60,845 bases of DNA, taken from Halorubrum sp. Hd13. Lineage in GTDB: Archaea; Halobacteriota; Halobacteria; Halobacteriales; Haloferacaceae. The translations under genes and the position numbers were made by a program. Each line of letters starts with the position of its first letter. Positions within the stretch are counted from its first letter, which is position 1. Location: contig NZ_NHOY01000092.1 of NCBI RefSeq assembly GCF_002252755.1, positions 1 through 60,845 of the forward strand, in the 5' to 3' direction. This document shows positions 11,225 through 20,224 of this stretch, piece by piece. The notes beneath the pieces are model-generated. The model had not been told where the DNA came from. It saw only the letters and a list, made by a program, of their open reading frames with translations, and made no database searches.

Positions 11225-12937
11225 TCAGTCGCTCGCGACCGGGTCGACGTCGGGTTCCGGCTCTTCGATGTAGCGTTCGGTCCACGTTCCTCGGGCGAAC
11301 CAAGCGACCCCGATCACCGCGCCGAGGATGTTACCGAGTGCCATGCCGACCCAGACCCCCGTCTCGCCCCACCCGACGACGAAGACCAGGTAGCCCACGC
11401 TGGCGACGCGGCCGACCCAGAGCGTGAGGATCGAGATCACCATCGCGGTCTTCGTGTTACCGGCGCCGCGGAACGCGCCGAGGATCACCTGCGAGACGCC
11501 GATGAAGGCGAACTCGACCGAACGGATCCGAACGTACTCGCCGGCGTAGCCGACCGTCGCGGGCGCGTCCGGCACGTCGCCGAGGAAGGCGCCAACGATC
11601 GGTTCGGTGAACGCCACCGCGACGACCGCGACGAGGAACATCACGCCCGCACCGGTCCCGGCGGCGAGCTTGACCGACCGCGCGGCGCGATCAGCCCGGT
11701 CCGCACCGAGGTTCTGCCCCACCATCGTGTCGATCGCGCGCCCGAGCCCCATCGCGGGGAGGAACACGAGCGAGATGAGTCGGTTCCCGAGCCCGTAGGC
11801 CGCCACCACCGGCGGCGAGAACGTGACCACCATCGCCGTGAGGGTGATCATCGCGAGCGCGCTGGTCGTCTGCTCGACGCTGGAGGGGAGCCCGAGCCGG
11901 AAGATGTCGCGGATGAACCCCAGGTCGGGGACGAGGTGGCTCACCGTGACTGCGGGGCCCAGCCCGGTGCCGAACAGCAGCCAGATACCGATCGCGGTGG
12001 CGACTCCCCGAGAGAAGATCGTCGCTATCGCGGCTCCTTCGATCCCGTACCCGGTGAATCCGGTGGCCGCGAACAGCGTGGCCTCCAGCGCGACCGGGTC
12101 GACCGCGCCGACGACCGGGGCCCCCGCGAGCCATTCGAACAGCGGGTTGTCCGCGAACCCGAAGATGAGAAATGGGTCGAGAAGGACGTTCAGGACCACG
12201 GAGACGAGCATCACCGCCATCGGCGTCCGGGTGTCGCCGTAGCCGCGCATCAGCGCGGAGAAGACGAAGAAGCCGAACATCAGCGGGATGCCGGCGAAGA
12301 TGACTTCCATGTAGTCGGCCGCGAGGGGGATCACCGTCGCCGCCGTGGCGGGGTCGCTCGGGAGGAGCTCCAGGGCCGGGCGCGTGTAGAAGTACCCCGC
12401 GACCCCGATGAACACCGAGAGCACGGAGACCGTGAAGATCGTCTGTCCCGCGACCAGCCCCGCCGACCGGTCGCCGTCTGCTCCCGTGTACTGCGCCACG
12501 AGAATGGCGCCCGCGGTGGTGAACCCGCCGGCGACGGCGATAAGCAGGAATATCAGCGGGAACGCGAGGCTGATCGCCCCGACCGCCTCCGCGGAGAGCC
12601 GGCCGAGGTAGAGCGTGTCGACCACGTTGTACGTCACCTGCAGCAGCTGGATGACGACGATGGGCCACGCCAGTTGGAACAGCGGCCGCACCAAGCTCCC
12701 CCCCGTGATCGATTCCTTGGGGACGCGTTCGTCGCCGTCGCCGGGCCCGTCACCGCCGGGGCTATCACTGCCGCCGGACCCGTCACCGCCGGGGCTATCA
12801 CTGCCGCCGGGCCCGCCACCGTCAAGGCCGTCGCTGCCGCCAGAACCGTCGCCATCGGGGTCGTCGCCATTATGAGGGCCGTTTCCGTCGACCCCTGGAG
12901 GGGAATCCGGTCGGTCCTCGGAGGGCTCGTCGCTCAC
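11225..12937 (-). CDS. MATE family multidrug/cation exporter
   Basis: Membrane antiporter predicted to export drugs or metabolites in exchange for H+ or Na+. After an acidic Gly/Ser/Asp-rich tail, twelve hydrophobic helices form two MATE halves; signatures include PIVVIQLLQVTYNVVDTLYL in the first half and LGLPSSVEQTTSALAMI at the start of the second. I chose the GTG at 12937 (570 residues). The frame continues to a TTG at 12964, but a TATA-like CTTATAAAT (12939-12948) lies between and the GTG start reads MSDEPSED, a common haloarchaeal N-terminus. However, that TATA is too close to serve this start, so transcription may come from the mscS gene 68 bases upstream. The first ~75 residues contain an 11-residue duplication (see repeat 12747-12812) and are unusual for the family. 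Confidence 0.93.
   Translation of the reverse strand: MSDEPSEDRPDSPPGVDGNGPHNGDDPDGDGSGGSDGLDGGGPGGSDSPGGDGSGGSDSPGGDGPGDGDERVPKESITGGSLVRPLFQLAWPIVVIQLLQVTYNVVDTLYLGRLSAEAVGAISLAFPLIFLLIAVAGGFTTAGAILVAQYTGADGDRSAGLVAGQTIFTVSVLSVFIGVAGYFYTRPALELLPSDPATAATVIPLAADYMEVIFAGIPLMFGFFVFSALMRGYGDTRTPMAVMLVSVVLNVLLDPFLIFGFADNPLFEWLAGAPVVGAVDPVALEATLFAATGFTGYGIEGAAIATIFSRGVATAIGIWLLFGTGLGPAVTVSHLVPDLGFIRDIFRLGLPSSVEQTTSALAMITLTAMVVTFSPPVVAAYGLGNRLISLVFLPAMGLGRAIDTMVGQNLGADRADRAARSVKLAAGTGAGVMFLVAVVAVAFTEPIVGAFLGDVPDAPATVGYAGEYVRIRSVEFAFIGVSQVILGAFRGAGNTKTAMVISILTLWVGRVASVGYLVFVVGWGETGVWVGMALGNILGAVIGVAWFARGTWTERYIEEPEPDVDPVASD
12747..12812. repeat. 33-base in-frame duplication in the MATE gene
   Basis: Two exact or near-exact 33-base copies encoding a GGSDSPGGDG-type 11-residue unit in the cytoplasmic N-terminal tail. 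The length keeps the reading frame. Confidence 0.85.
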
Positions 12938-13004
12938 TGATTTATAAGTGAACGGCTCGGTCAATCAGGCTTCCGATTCCGGCGGTCCGCGTGGTGCGGT
13001 GGTC

Positions 13005-14129
13005 TCAGACGCCGTCGCCGCCCGTCGGCCGATCGCCTTCCGTGCTGTCGCTGACGGCTTTCTCACTGTCCGACCGGTCGTCTTCGAGGTCGTCGGCCGG
13101 GGAGTCGCCGTCGACTGTGCGGCCGCCCCGCGTGCCGTCGTCGACGGGGTTGTCACCCGCCCGCTCGCCGGCCGGGCGCCCGTCCTCCGGACCCCCCACC
13201 CGCGCGACGCCGGAGGTGTCGTCGAAGACGAGATGGCGGTGCGGGTACGCCATCTCGACGTCGGCGTCGGTGAGGCGCTCGCGGATCCGGGTGTTCACGT
13301 CCGACTGCACCTTCGCGAGCTTGTACGGCTTCTTCACCCAGTACCGGAGCCGGAGCAGGATCCCGTCGTCGCCGAACTCGTGGAGTCGGCAGTCCGGGCT
13401 GGCGACGTACCGCGCGACGCCGACGCGAATGTCCGGGCCGCCGTTGATGACGGCGTCGCAGTCTCGAGCCGCCCGCTCGATGAGCCGTCGAGCTTGTGGG
13501 ATGTCGCTCTCGTATGTGACGAGCACGTCGATGGACCGCCGCGTGCGCTCGTCCTCCGCCGAGAAGTTGGTCACGTCGCGCTCGCGCATCGCCCCGTTGG
13601 GAACGACGAGGAACGTGTTGTCGAGGGTGAATATCTTGGTGTACCGGATCGTGATGTCCTCGACGAACCCCGTGGTCCCGTTCTCCAGCTCGATCATGTC
13701 GCCGATCTCGAACGGCTGGTCCGCGAGGATGAACACGCCGTTGATGAAGTTCCCGACGAGCGGAGCGAGGATGATACCGATCACGGCCGAGAACACCGCC
13801 GTCCCGACGAGCAGGTCGGTGAACTGGAAGCCGGCCGCTCGGAGCCCGAACAGCAGCGCGATGGCGATCGTCCCGACGCGGACACCGCGGACGATCGTCT
13901 GGGCGACGCTCTGTCTCGACACCCGCCGAGCCACCGGGCGGCCGATGAGCCGAACGAGGAACTTCGAGACGAGCACCCCCAGTCCGACCGAGAGGAGCAC
14001 CAACGCCAGCCCCGAACCGGGGAGCGACGCCAAGCGGGAAACGACGTTCGTCACCGGGTCGAGGACCCGCCCCAGCATCGGACCGAGGAGCGTCCCCGAT
14101 ATCGACGCCGCGCCCGCGGGCTGTGCCAT
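13005..14129 (-). CDS. mscS: Small-conductance mechanosensitive channel (MscS family)
   Basis: Membrane channel that opens under tension and releases solutes during osmotic down-shock. 374 residues. Three N-terminal transmembrane helices (about 25-120) are followed by the pore-lining helix and MscS core FQFTDLLVGTAVFSAVIG and GNFINGVFILADQPFEIGD, then the beta domain (GFVEDITIRYTKIFTLDN, LVVPNG) and a C-terminal alpha/beta part to about residue 310. The remaining tail is acidic and low-complexity. The ORF is open a further 129 codons upstream, but that part is out of character; MAQPAGAASIS is chosen. MATE follows on the same strand after a short gap. Confidence 0.94.
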   Translation of the reverse strand: MAQPAGAASISGTLLGPMLGRVLDPVTNVVSRLASLPGSGLALVLLSVGLGVLVSKFLVRLIGRPVARRVSRQSVAQTIVRGVRVGTIAIALLFGLRAAGFQFTDLLVGTAVFSAVIGIILAPLVGNFINGVFILADQPFEIGDMIELENGTTGFVEDITIRYTKIFTLDNTFLVVPNGAMRERDVTNFSAEDERTRRSIDVLVTYESDIPQARRLIERAARDCDAVINGGPDIRVGVARYVASPDCRLHEFGDDGILLRLRYWVKKPYKLAKVQSDVNTRIRERLTDADVEMAYPHRHLVFDDTSGVARVGGPEDGRPAGERAGDNPVDDGTRGGRTVDGDSPADDLEDDRSDSEKAVSDSTEGDRPTGGDGV

Positions 14130-14180
14130 AGCAAGTCCGCCGTCGCCCACCGGAAAAAGGGTTTCTCCCTTCCTGCGGAT

Positions 14181-14230
14181 TCGGGACGGCGTCGGGGAGA
14201 CAAAGTCGGGACGGCGTCGGGGAGACAAAG
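14181..14230. repeat. 25-base direct repeat, two copies
   Basis: TCGGGACGGCGTCGGGGAGA plus CAAAG at 14181 and again at 14206, between the divergent mscS and PAC2 genes. TCGGGACAG starts a third, broken copy. Confidence 0.9.
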
Positions 14231-14303
14231 TCGGGACAGTGTTCAGGAACTTGAGGTCGCGGACCGGGAAACCACTATCATCCCGCCGAGCGAACCCGGC
14301 ACC

Positions 14304-15044
14304 ATGTCCGAGACCCCGCCCGCGAACCCGTCGTTCAGCGTCGCGCACGATTCCGCGCCGAGCGACGTTCTCGTCGCCGGCTTCTCGTCGTTCGGCCTCG
14401 CCGGACTGACCGCCGTGGACTACCTCGTCAACGACCTCGACCTCGAGGAGACCGGACACGTCCGGATCGAGGGACTGCCGTCGATCACCCCGTTCGCGAA
14501 GGGGCGACCGCGCCATCCGATCCGACTGTACTCCGCGGACGACGTCGACGTCACCGTGCTCGTGGCCGAGCAGTTCGTTCCGCCCGCGCTCGGGAAACTA
14601 CTCTCGACGGCGGTCCTCGACTGGACCGAGGGCGCCGGAGTCTCGGAGATCACGGTGTTGGCCGGGGTGCCGATCCCGCACGGTCCGGACGCTCACCGCA
14701 CCTTCTACGTCGCGACGGACGACTACCGCGAGGCGCGCCTCGCGGACGAGACGGTCCCGCCGATGGAGGCGGGCTTCCTCGACGGGACGAACGCCTCGCT
14801 GCTCGAACGAGGGATGGACTCGTCGCTCGGCGTCGGCGTGCTCATCACGCCCGTCCACGCGCAGGCCCCGGACGTGGAGGCCACGGTGCGGCTCGTGGAT
14901 ACGGTGAACCAAACCTACGACCTCGGAGTCGACTCCGGGCCGCTGACGTCGTTCGCGGAGGAGGTTCGCAATCACTACGAGGGCCTCGCCGAGCGGATGG
15001 AGGAGCGCGAGCCGGAGGGCGGGTACGACCGGATGTACATGTGA
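14304..15044 (+). CDS. PAC2 family protein (proteasome assembly chaperone-like)
   Basis: 246 residues. PAC2/PbaA-type proteins bind proteasome core subunits or act as regulators in archaea. Family hallmarks are the N-terminal strand-turn VLVAGFSSFGLAGLTAVDYL (about 21-41), FVPPALGKLLSTAVLDW, then the ILAGVPIPHG-like strand VLAGVPIP and a GLLIxPxHAxxP-type segment (GVLITPVHAQAPD). The C-terminal helix ends in KR/E-rich EGLAERMEEREPEGGYD. The ATG at 14304 is the right start because the long ORF upstream lies antisense to mscS. The last codons and the stop belong to a 31-base tandem repeat, so the C-terminus may vary between strains. Confidence 0.9.
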   Translation: MSETPPANPSFSVAHDSAPSDVLVAGFSSFGLAGLTAVDYLVNDLDLEETGHVRIEGLPSITPFAKGRPRHPIRLYSADDVDVTVLVAEQFVPPALGKLLSTAVLDWTEGAGVSEITVLAGVPIPHGPDAHRTFYVATDDYREARLADETVPPMEAGFLDGTNASLLERGMDSSLGVGVLITPVHAQAPDVEATVRLVDTVNQTYDLGVDSGPLTSFAEEVRNHYEGLAERMEEREPEGGYDRMYM

Positions 15045-15128
15045 GTGCGACCCAGCCGACCGGACGTACATGTGAGTGCGACCCAGCCGACCGGACGTAC
15101 ATGTGGGGGCGACCCAATCGACCGGATC
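15028..15128. repeat. 31-base tandem repeat spanning the end of the PAC2 gene
   Basis: Units at 15028, 15059 and 15090 plus a partial at 15121; core GTACATGTGAGTGCGACCCA. The first unit encodes the last residues (DRMYM) and the stop codon of the PAC2 gene. Confidence 0.92.
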
Positions 15129-15210
15129 GCCCAGGGGGATCCCGCTCTGAAAACGCGTGCAACTCGACTCATAGTAAAAACCTATATCGGAGGGGCGTAT
15201 CGTACTCGAT

Positions 15211-16263
15211 ATGACCGACGACCTCCGCGACACCCTCGACCACGTCGGGGACCGGTTCAACCTCGGCGAGTACGAGATCGACGCCTACCTCGCGGTGTTG
15301 GAGCACGGCGAACTGACGGCGAGCGACATCGCCGACCGGACGGACATCCCGCAGCCGCGCGTGTACGACACGGTCCGGAGCCTCTCGGACCGCGGGCTCG
15401 TGGAGCTCCGCGAGTCGCGTCCGATGAAGATCGTCGCCGTCGACCCGGAAGACGCGTTCGGCGACCTCCGGTCGTCGTTCGCGGAGATGGTCGACGAACT
15501 CGAGGCGAGGTACACCGCTCCGACCCGGGAGACCGAGGCCGTCTCCCTCGTGAAGTCGCGCTCGACGATCCTGCGGTACCTGGAGGAGATAATCGCCGGC
15601 GCGGAGTTCGAGCTCGCCGTCTCGCTGACCCCCGGTCTGCTTCGCCGCTTCCGCGACGAACTCGCGGCGAAGGTGGCCGACGGCGTCAGCGTCGAACTCC
15701 TCGTCACTCCCGCCTCGAAGGCGCCGGACCCGGACGAGTTCGACTACCTCGAAGTGTCGACCATCGCACGGGCGCGACGCGGGATCACCACGCCCATCCT
15801 CGCGGTCGCCGACGGTGAGTACTCCGTTTACGCCACGCAGGACGCGCTCCGCGACGACCGCGAGCGATACGGGGTCATCTTCAACCGCTCAGCGCTCGGG
15901 TTCCTCGTCTCCGGCTTCTTCGGTACCGTGCTGTGGACGACGGCGGAGACTCTCGCCACCGACGGCGCAGCGCGCCCGTTCCCGCGCCGCTACGCGTCGA
16001 TCCGCCGCGCCGTCAAGGACGTCAGGGAGTTCGGCGGCGAGGGGTTCTACGCCACCGTCGAGGGACGCGACATCGAGACCGGCGAGGCGGTCACCGTCAG
16101 CGGCCGCGTCGTCGACCTCGCGTTCGAGGAGTCCGAGGAGGTCGCCTCGCTGGTCGTCGAGACGACGTCCGGACGCGTCGAAATCGGGGGACGGGTCGCG
16201 TCTCTCGAAGACGTGGAGGGGCAGGAGATCGTCATCGGTCGCGGCGAGCCGCCGGCGCTGTAG
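15211..16263 (+). CDS. trmB: TrmB family transcriptional regulator with sugar-binding domain
   Basis: Sugar-responsive regulator. 350 residues, the size of Halobacterium TrmB, which controls gluconeogenesis and metabolic genes. The N-terminal winged helix-turn-helix is at about 15-85 ([20 protein letters not shown]). A phospholipase-D-like/sugar-binding domain follows ([45 protein letters not shown]) and the C-terminal TrmB beta domain (about 270-345). A TATA-like AACCTATAT lies about 25 bases before the ATG, giving a leaderless message. Assignment to TrmB itself rather than a paralog is inferred. Located upstream of an aldo/keto reductase on the same strand. Confidence 0.9.
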   Translation: MTDDLRDTLDHVGDRFNLGEYEIDAYLAVLEHGELTASDIADRTDIPQPRVYDTVRSLSDRGLVELRESRPMKIVAVDPEDAFGDLRSSFAEMVDELEARYTAPTRETEAVSLVKSRSTILRYLEEIIAGAEFELAVSLTPGLLRRFRDELAAKVADGVSVELLVTPASKAPDPDEFDYLEVSTIARARRGITTPILAVADGEYSVYATQDALRDDRERYGVIFNRSALGFLVSGFFGTVLWTTAETLATDGAARPFPRRYASIRRAVKDVREFGGEGFYATVEGRDIETGEAVTVSGRVVDLAFEESEEVASLVVETTSGRVEIGGRVASLEDVEGQEIVIGRGEPPAL

Positions 16264-16270
16264 GGCGGGA

Positions 16271-16281
16271 TTCCTTTTTAA
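16271..16281 (+). terminator. Possible T-run terminator after trmB
   Basis: TTCCTTTTTAA starts 7 bases after the stop codon in otherwise GC-rich DNA. Archaeal polymerase ends transcripts at T-runs without needing a hairpin. Weak evidence. Confidence 0.35.
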
Positions 16282-16335
16282 CTCTCAGTCCGCGCAGTCG
16301 GTCCGATTTATTAATGATCCCGACGCCCGATCCGT

Positions 16336-17304
16336 ATGGAGTACACGACGCTCGGCGACACGGGGACGACCGTCAGCGAACTGGCGCTCGGCTGTATGAG
16401 CTTCGGGAGCGAGCACGAGTGGATGCTCGACGAGGAGGAGGGCCGCGAGCTCGTCGAGCGCGCGATCGAGCTCGGGGTCACGTTCTTCGACACCGCGAAC
16501 GTCTACTCGACCGGCGAGAGCGAGGCGATCCTCGGCGACGTCCTCGCGGAGTACGACCGCGACCGGTTCGTCGTCGCGACGAAGGTGTACGGCGAGATGG
16601 ACGAGTCGAACCCGAACTCGGGCGGGCTCTCGCGGAAGGCGATCGAACAGGAGCTACAGCACAGCCTCGACCGGCTCGGGATGGACACGATAGATCTGTA
16701 TCAGATCCACCGTTGGGACGACGACACGCCGATCGAGGAGACGCTGGCGACGCTCGACGACGCCGTCCGGCGCGGCGACGTGCGGTACGTCGGCGCCTCC
16801 TCGATGTGGGCCCACCAGTTCGCCGAGGCGCTCCACACGAGCGAGCGCGAGGGGTACGAACGCTTCGCCACGATGCAGAACCTCTACAACCTCGCGTACC
16901 GCGAGGAGGAGCGCGAGATGGTTCCCCTCTGCGAGAGGGAGGGGATCGGCATGATCCCGTGGAGCCCGGTCGGCGCCGGCTACCTCGCGCGGCCCTTCGA
17001 GCGCGACGACGCCACGCTCCGCGGGGAGCACGAGACCGAACTCGGGCGGCCGTACCGCGAGGGCGGCGGCGAGGAGATCAATCGGCGCGTCCAGGAGTTG
17101 GCCGACGAGAAGGGCGTGGAGATGGCGCAGATCGCGCTTCGGTGGGTGGCCGGCAAGGACATCGTCGACGCGCCGATCGTCGGCACGTCGAGCGTCGAAC
17201 ACCTAGAGGACGCGGTCGAGGCCCTCGACATCGACCTCTCCGGGTCGGACGTCGAGTGGCTGGAGGAGCCGTACGAGCCCGTCCGGGTCTCCGGCCACGA
17301 GTAG
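16336..17304 (+). CDS. Aldo/keto reductase
   Basis: NADP(H)-dependent oxidoreductase with a TIM barrel, 322 residues. The catalytic tetrad is complete: Asp52 and Tyr57 (FFDTANVY), Lys83 (ATK) and His125 (LYQIHRWD). NADP-binding segments near the C-terminus include GTSSVEHLEDAVEAL. The sequence LALGCMSFGSEHEW and the potassium-channel-beta-like layout place it with the group acting on small carbonyl compounds; the substrate is unknown. The ATG at 16336 follows AT-rich TTTATTAATG at about -27. Stands alone, 72 bases after trmB. Confidence 0.93.
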   Translation: MEYTTLGDTGTTVSELALGCMSFGSEHEWMLDEEEGRELVERAIELGVTFFDTANVYSTGESEAILGDVLAEYDRDRFVVATKVYGEMDESNPNSGGLSRKAIEQELQHSLDRLGMDTIDLYQIHRWDDDTPIEETLATLDDAVRRGDVRYVGASSMWAHQFAEALHTSEREGYERFATMQNLYNLAYREEEREMVPLCEREGIGMIPWSPVGAGYLARPFERDDATLRGEHETELGRPYREGGGEEINRRVQELADEKGVEMAQIALRWVAGKDIVDAPIVGTSSVEHLEDAVEALDIDLSGSDVEWLEEPYEPVRVSGHE

Positions 17305-17408
17305 CTCGCGGCCGGAGTGGACTCCCGGCCGACGCCGAACGCCGATCCGCGGACCGCACCCCTGTGTCGGCGTAACACACTTAAGAGCCGACTCTGTACT
17401 GTCACTCA

Positions 17409-18128
17409 GTGGCATCCCGACAGGGCGGAGCGGGAGACGCGGAGTCATCCCGTTCCGGATCGACGGAGCGTCGGACTGCGTCCACGACCGCGCCGGCGGG
17501 GTCACGCCGGCGGGCGGGGAGGTCGGACACCCTTCCCTTCGACCCCGAGACGGGCGACTATCGACGGCAGTGCTCGCCGTCTCCGCGCCGGTCGTCCGTC
17601 GCGCGAACCGCGGAGGATCCGCCGGTCCGCGACCCCGGTCTCTACGCCCTCACCGATCACTTCCGCGACCGGCTGGAACAGCCGGGTCGCTACGTGTCGA
17701 CCCGCACCGTGAGCGACGCGATCCGCCGCGGTCAGCTCCGCTGGAACCGGACCGACGGCTGGCGGTTCGCCCTCGTCGACGGGGGCATCCGGTTCGTCGT
17801 CGTCGTCGGCGACACGGAGACGAACTCTCCCGTCGTCGTCACCGGTTGGACCGAGGTGGCCAACCGCGAGGCGGCCCTCGACGCCCGCCGGTGGGACCCC
17901 GTGGACGTCGACACCATCGCCGTGCGGGCGGCGCTCAGCGAGTCGGCGTCGACGCCGATCCCCGACCGGATCCGCCCCCGGACCGTGACCCGACCGTTCG
18001 TGGTGGGCGATCACCGCCTGAAGACCGAGCCGGGCGAGCCGTACGTCCGGTGCGACGACTGCGGCTGCCGGTTCCGCTCGAAGGACGCGATCACCTCCCG
18101 CGGCTGTCACGGGCGCTCCGGTCGATAA
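17409..18128 (+). CDS. Hypothetical protein with C-terminal zinc-finger-like motif
   Basis: 239 residues from a GTG start at 17409, with CTTAAGAG about 30 bases upstream as a possible TATA. The first 65 residues are Arg/Ser-rich and probably disordered. The middle (DPGLYALTDHFRDRLEQPGR to VVVTGWTEVANREAAL) looks like a small alpha/beta fold of the relaxase or toxin-endonuclease-like type (RTVSDAIRRGQ, GGIRFVVVVGD); this is only a resemblance. The C-terminus has CDDCGCRF and GCHGR, a possible Cys3/His metal site. No neighbour points to a role. A start further downstream is possible. Confidence 0.7.
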   Translation: MASRQGGAGDAESSRSGSTERRTASTTAPAGSRRRAGRSDTLPFDPETGDYRRQCSPSPRRSSVARTAEDPPVRDPGLYALTDHFRDRLEQPGRYVSTRTVSDAIRRGQLRWNRTDGWRFALVDGGIRFVVVVGDTETNSPVVVTGWTEVANREAALDARRWDPVDVDTIAVRAALSESASTPIPDRIRPRTVTRPFVVGDHRLKTEPGEPYVRCDDCGCRFRSKDAITSRGCHGRSGR

Positions 18129-18207
18129 GACCGCGCCCCGTCCGTCAGCCTCCTCGCTCCGAGCCGCGGACGCTACCCATTTCAGCGTCGCGGCCGAACC
18201 GTCGTCA

Positions 18208-20100
18208 ATGACCGACGACCCCGAGGGGTCCGGCGCCGAGGACGGTTCCGCGGCCGCCGCCGACGTCTCGCTCGACCGCTTCCACGAGGCCCTCGAGGCC
18301 GAGGAGCGACCGATCGCGACCGCCAGCGAGGTCGCTCGTCGGCTCGGCACGACGCAGTCGGCCGCCCGCGACGCGCTGGCCGCGCTCGTCGACCGCGGCG
18401 ACGTGGACCGGCTCGACGTCGAGAGCGACCCGGTCGTCTTCTACCCGACCGACTGGGGGCGGCTGGCGAGCCGCGAGCGCGTCGTCGCGTTTCCGAACCG
18501 CCGCGAGATCGTCGTCGACCGCCCGACGCAGTACACCCGCGCGCGGCTCTCGCAGTTCGCGTACCTCGTCGACACCACCGGGACGGAACCCGGCACCCGC
18601 GGGTACCTCTACCGGATCCGGCAGGAGGACGTGTGGGCCGCGCCGTTCGACGACGCCGACGCCCTCGTCGCGAGCCTCCGGTCGGTGCTCCCGCGTCGGT
18701 ACGACCACCTCGAGGAGTGGATCCGCGACCAGTGGCGCCGTGCGCACCGGTTCCGCTTATACACCCACGAGGACGACTACGTCGTCTTGGCGGCCGCCTC
18801 CGAGAGCCTGATGGGCAACGTCGCGGACCAGCACCTCGACGACGACCACCTCCGCGCGCCGATCTCCGAGACGGAGGCGTGGGTGAACGAGGACGCCGTC
18901 GCCGAGGTCAAACGCGCCCTATACGACGCGGGCTACCCGGTCGAGGACGACCGCGACCTCGACGTGGGCGACCCGGTCGATATCGATCTCACCACCGACC
19001 TCCGGCCGTATCAGGAGACGTGGGTCGAGACGTTCCTCGAGCGTCGCTCCGGGGTGTACGTCGGCCCGCCGGGCTCCGGAAAGACCGTGGCCGCCATCGC
19101 GACCATCGCGGCCGTCGGCGGCGAGACGCTCATCTTGGTCCCCTCCCGCGAGCTCGCCGGCCAGTGGCGCGAGGAGCTGCTCGAACACTCGACGATAGAC
19201 CCCGCCGACGTCGGACTGTACCACGGCGGGCAGAAGGAGATCCGGCCGATCACGATCGCGACCTACCAGATCGCTGGCATGGACCGCCACCGCTCCCTGT
19301 TCGACTCCCGGAAGTGGGGACTGATCTGCTTCGACGAGTGCCACCACGTTACCGCGCCGGTGTACAGCCGCACGGCGGAGCTCCAGAGCAAACACCGCCT
19401 CGGGCTCTCGGCTACTCCGGTCCGCGAGACCGGGAGCGAGGAGGAGATCTACACCCTGATCGGCCAGCCGATCGGCGCCGACTGGGACGCCCTCTTCGAG
19501 GCGGGGTTCGTCCAGGAGCCCGAGGTGGAGATCCGGTACGTCCCGTGGCGCGACGAGCTGGCGCAGAACGAGTACGCCAGCGCCGACGGTCGAGAGCGCC
19601 GCCGGGTCGCCGCGGAGAACCCCGCGAAGATCGAGGAGATCCGGTACCTGCTGGCCGCCCACCGAGACAAGAAGGCGCTCGTCTTCATCGAGTTCCTCGA
19701 TCAGGGCGAGGCGATCGGGGACGCGCTCGGCGTGCCGTTCATCAGCGGCGAGACGCCGCACCGCGAGCGCACGGAGCTGTTCCGACGGTTCCGGGAAGAG
19801 GGCGGGGACGGCGACGAGCCCGGGGCGGACGGGGACGACCTCGACACTCTCGTCGTCTCCCGCGTCGGCGACGAGGGGATCGACCTCCCGAACGCCGAGG
19901 TCGCGATCGTCGCCAGCGGGCTCGGCGGCTCCCGCCGGCAGGGCTCCCAGCGCGCCGGCCGGACGATGCGCCCCTCCGGCTCCGCGCTCGTCTACGTGCT
20001 CGCCACTCGCGGCTCCAGCGAAGAGGAGTTCGCGCAGCGCCAGATGCGACACCTCGCGCGCAAGGGCGTGCGAGTGCGCGAGACGAACGTGGCGGAGTAG
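18208..20100 (+). CDS. XPB/Rad25-like superfamily 2 helicase
   Basis: DNA helicase/translocase, 630 residues. N-terminal region with a winged-helix-like segment (SEVARRLGTTQSAARDAL, about 40-60) and a damage-recognition-like domain. RecA1 has motif I GPPGSGKT (286-293), motif II DECH in CFDECHH (376-379) and motif III LSATPVRET. RecA2 has VFIEFLDQGEAI, the motif V region VGDEGIDLPNAEV and motif VI QRAGRTMRP near 580. The DECH and QRxGRxxRP combination and the order match archaeal XPB, which unwinds or remodels DNA in repair. A short disordered acidic loop (GGDGDEPGADGDDL) interrupts RecA2. The ATG at 18208 is the first plausible one. Confidence 0.93.
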   Translation: MTDDPEGSGAEDGSAAAADVSLDRFHEALEAEERPIATASEVARRLGTTQSAARDALAALVDRGDVDRLDVESDPVVFYPTDWGRLASRERVVAFPNRREIVVDRPTQYTRARLSQFAYLVDTTGTEPGTRGYLYRIRQEDVWAAPFDDADALVASLRSVLPRRYDHLEEWIRDQWRRAHRFRLYTHEDDYVVLAAASESLMGNVADQHLDDDHLRAPISETEAWVNEDAVAEVKRALYDAGYPVEDDRDLDVGDPVDIDLTTDLRPYQETWVETFLERRSGVYVGPPGSGKTVAAIATIAAVGGETLILVPSRELAGQWREELLEHSTIDPADVGLYHGGQKEIRPITIATYQIAGMDRHRSLFDSRKWGLICFDECHHVTAPVYSRTAELQSKHRLGLSATPVRETGSEEEIYTLIGQPIGADWDALFEAGFVQEPEVEIRYVPWRDELAQNEYASADGRERRRVAAENPAKIEEIRYLLAAHRDKKALVFIEFLDQGEAIGDALGVPFISGETPHRERTELFRRFREEGGDGDEPGADGDDLDTLVVSRVGDEGIDLPNAEVAIVASGLGGSRRQGSQRAGRTMRPSGSALVYVLATRGSSEEEFAQRQMRHLARKGVRVRETNVAE

Positions 20101-20224
20101 TCCGTGGCGGAGTCGTCCGTGGCGGCGTAGCCGCCGGTCGCGGAACGGTCGGAGACGGAACCGCCGACTCGCCGGCCCCGGCGGGGAACGCCGAGCACGG
20201 ACGGGCCTATCTCGGTTCAGGCCG

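Noticed and set aside
12948-14303. N-terminal extension of the PAC2 protein (open frame from 12948)
   Set aside because: It is antisense to mscS and not protein-like; PAC2 starts at 14304.
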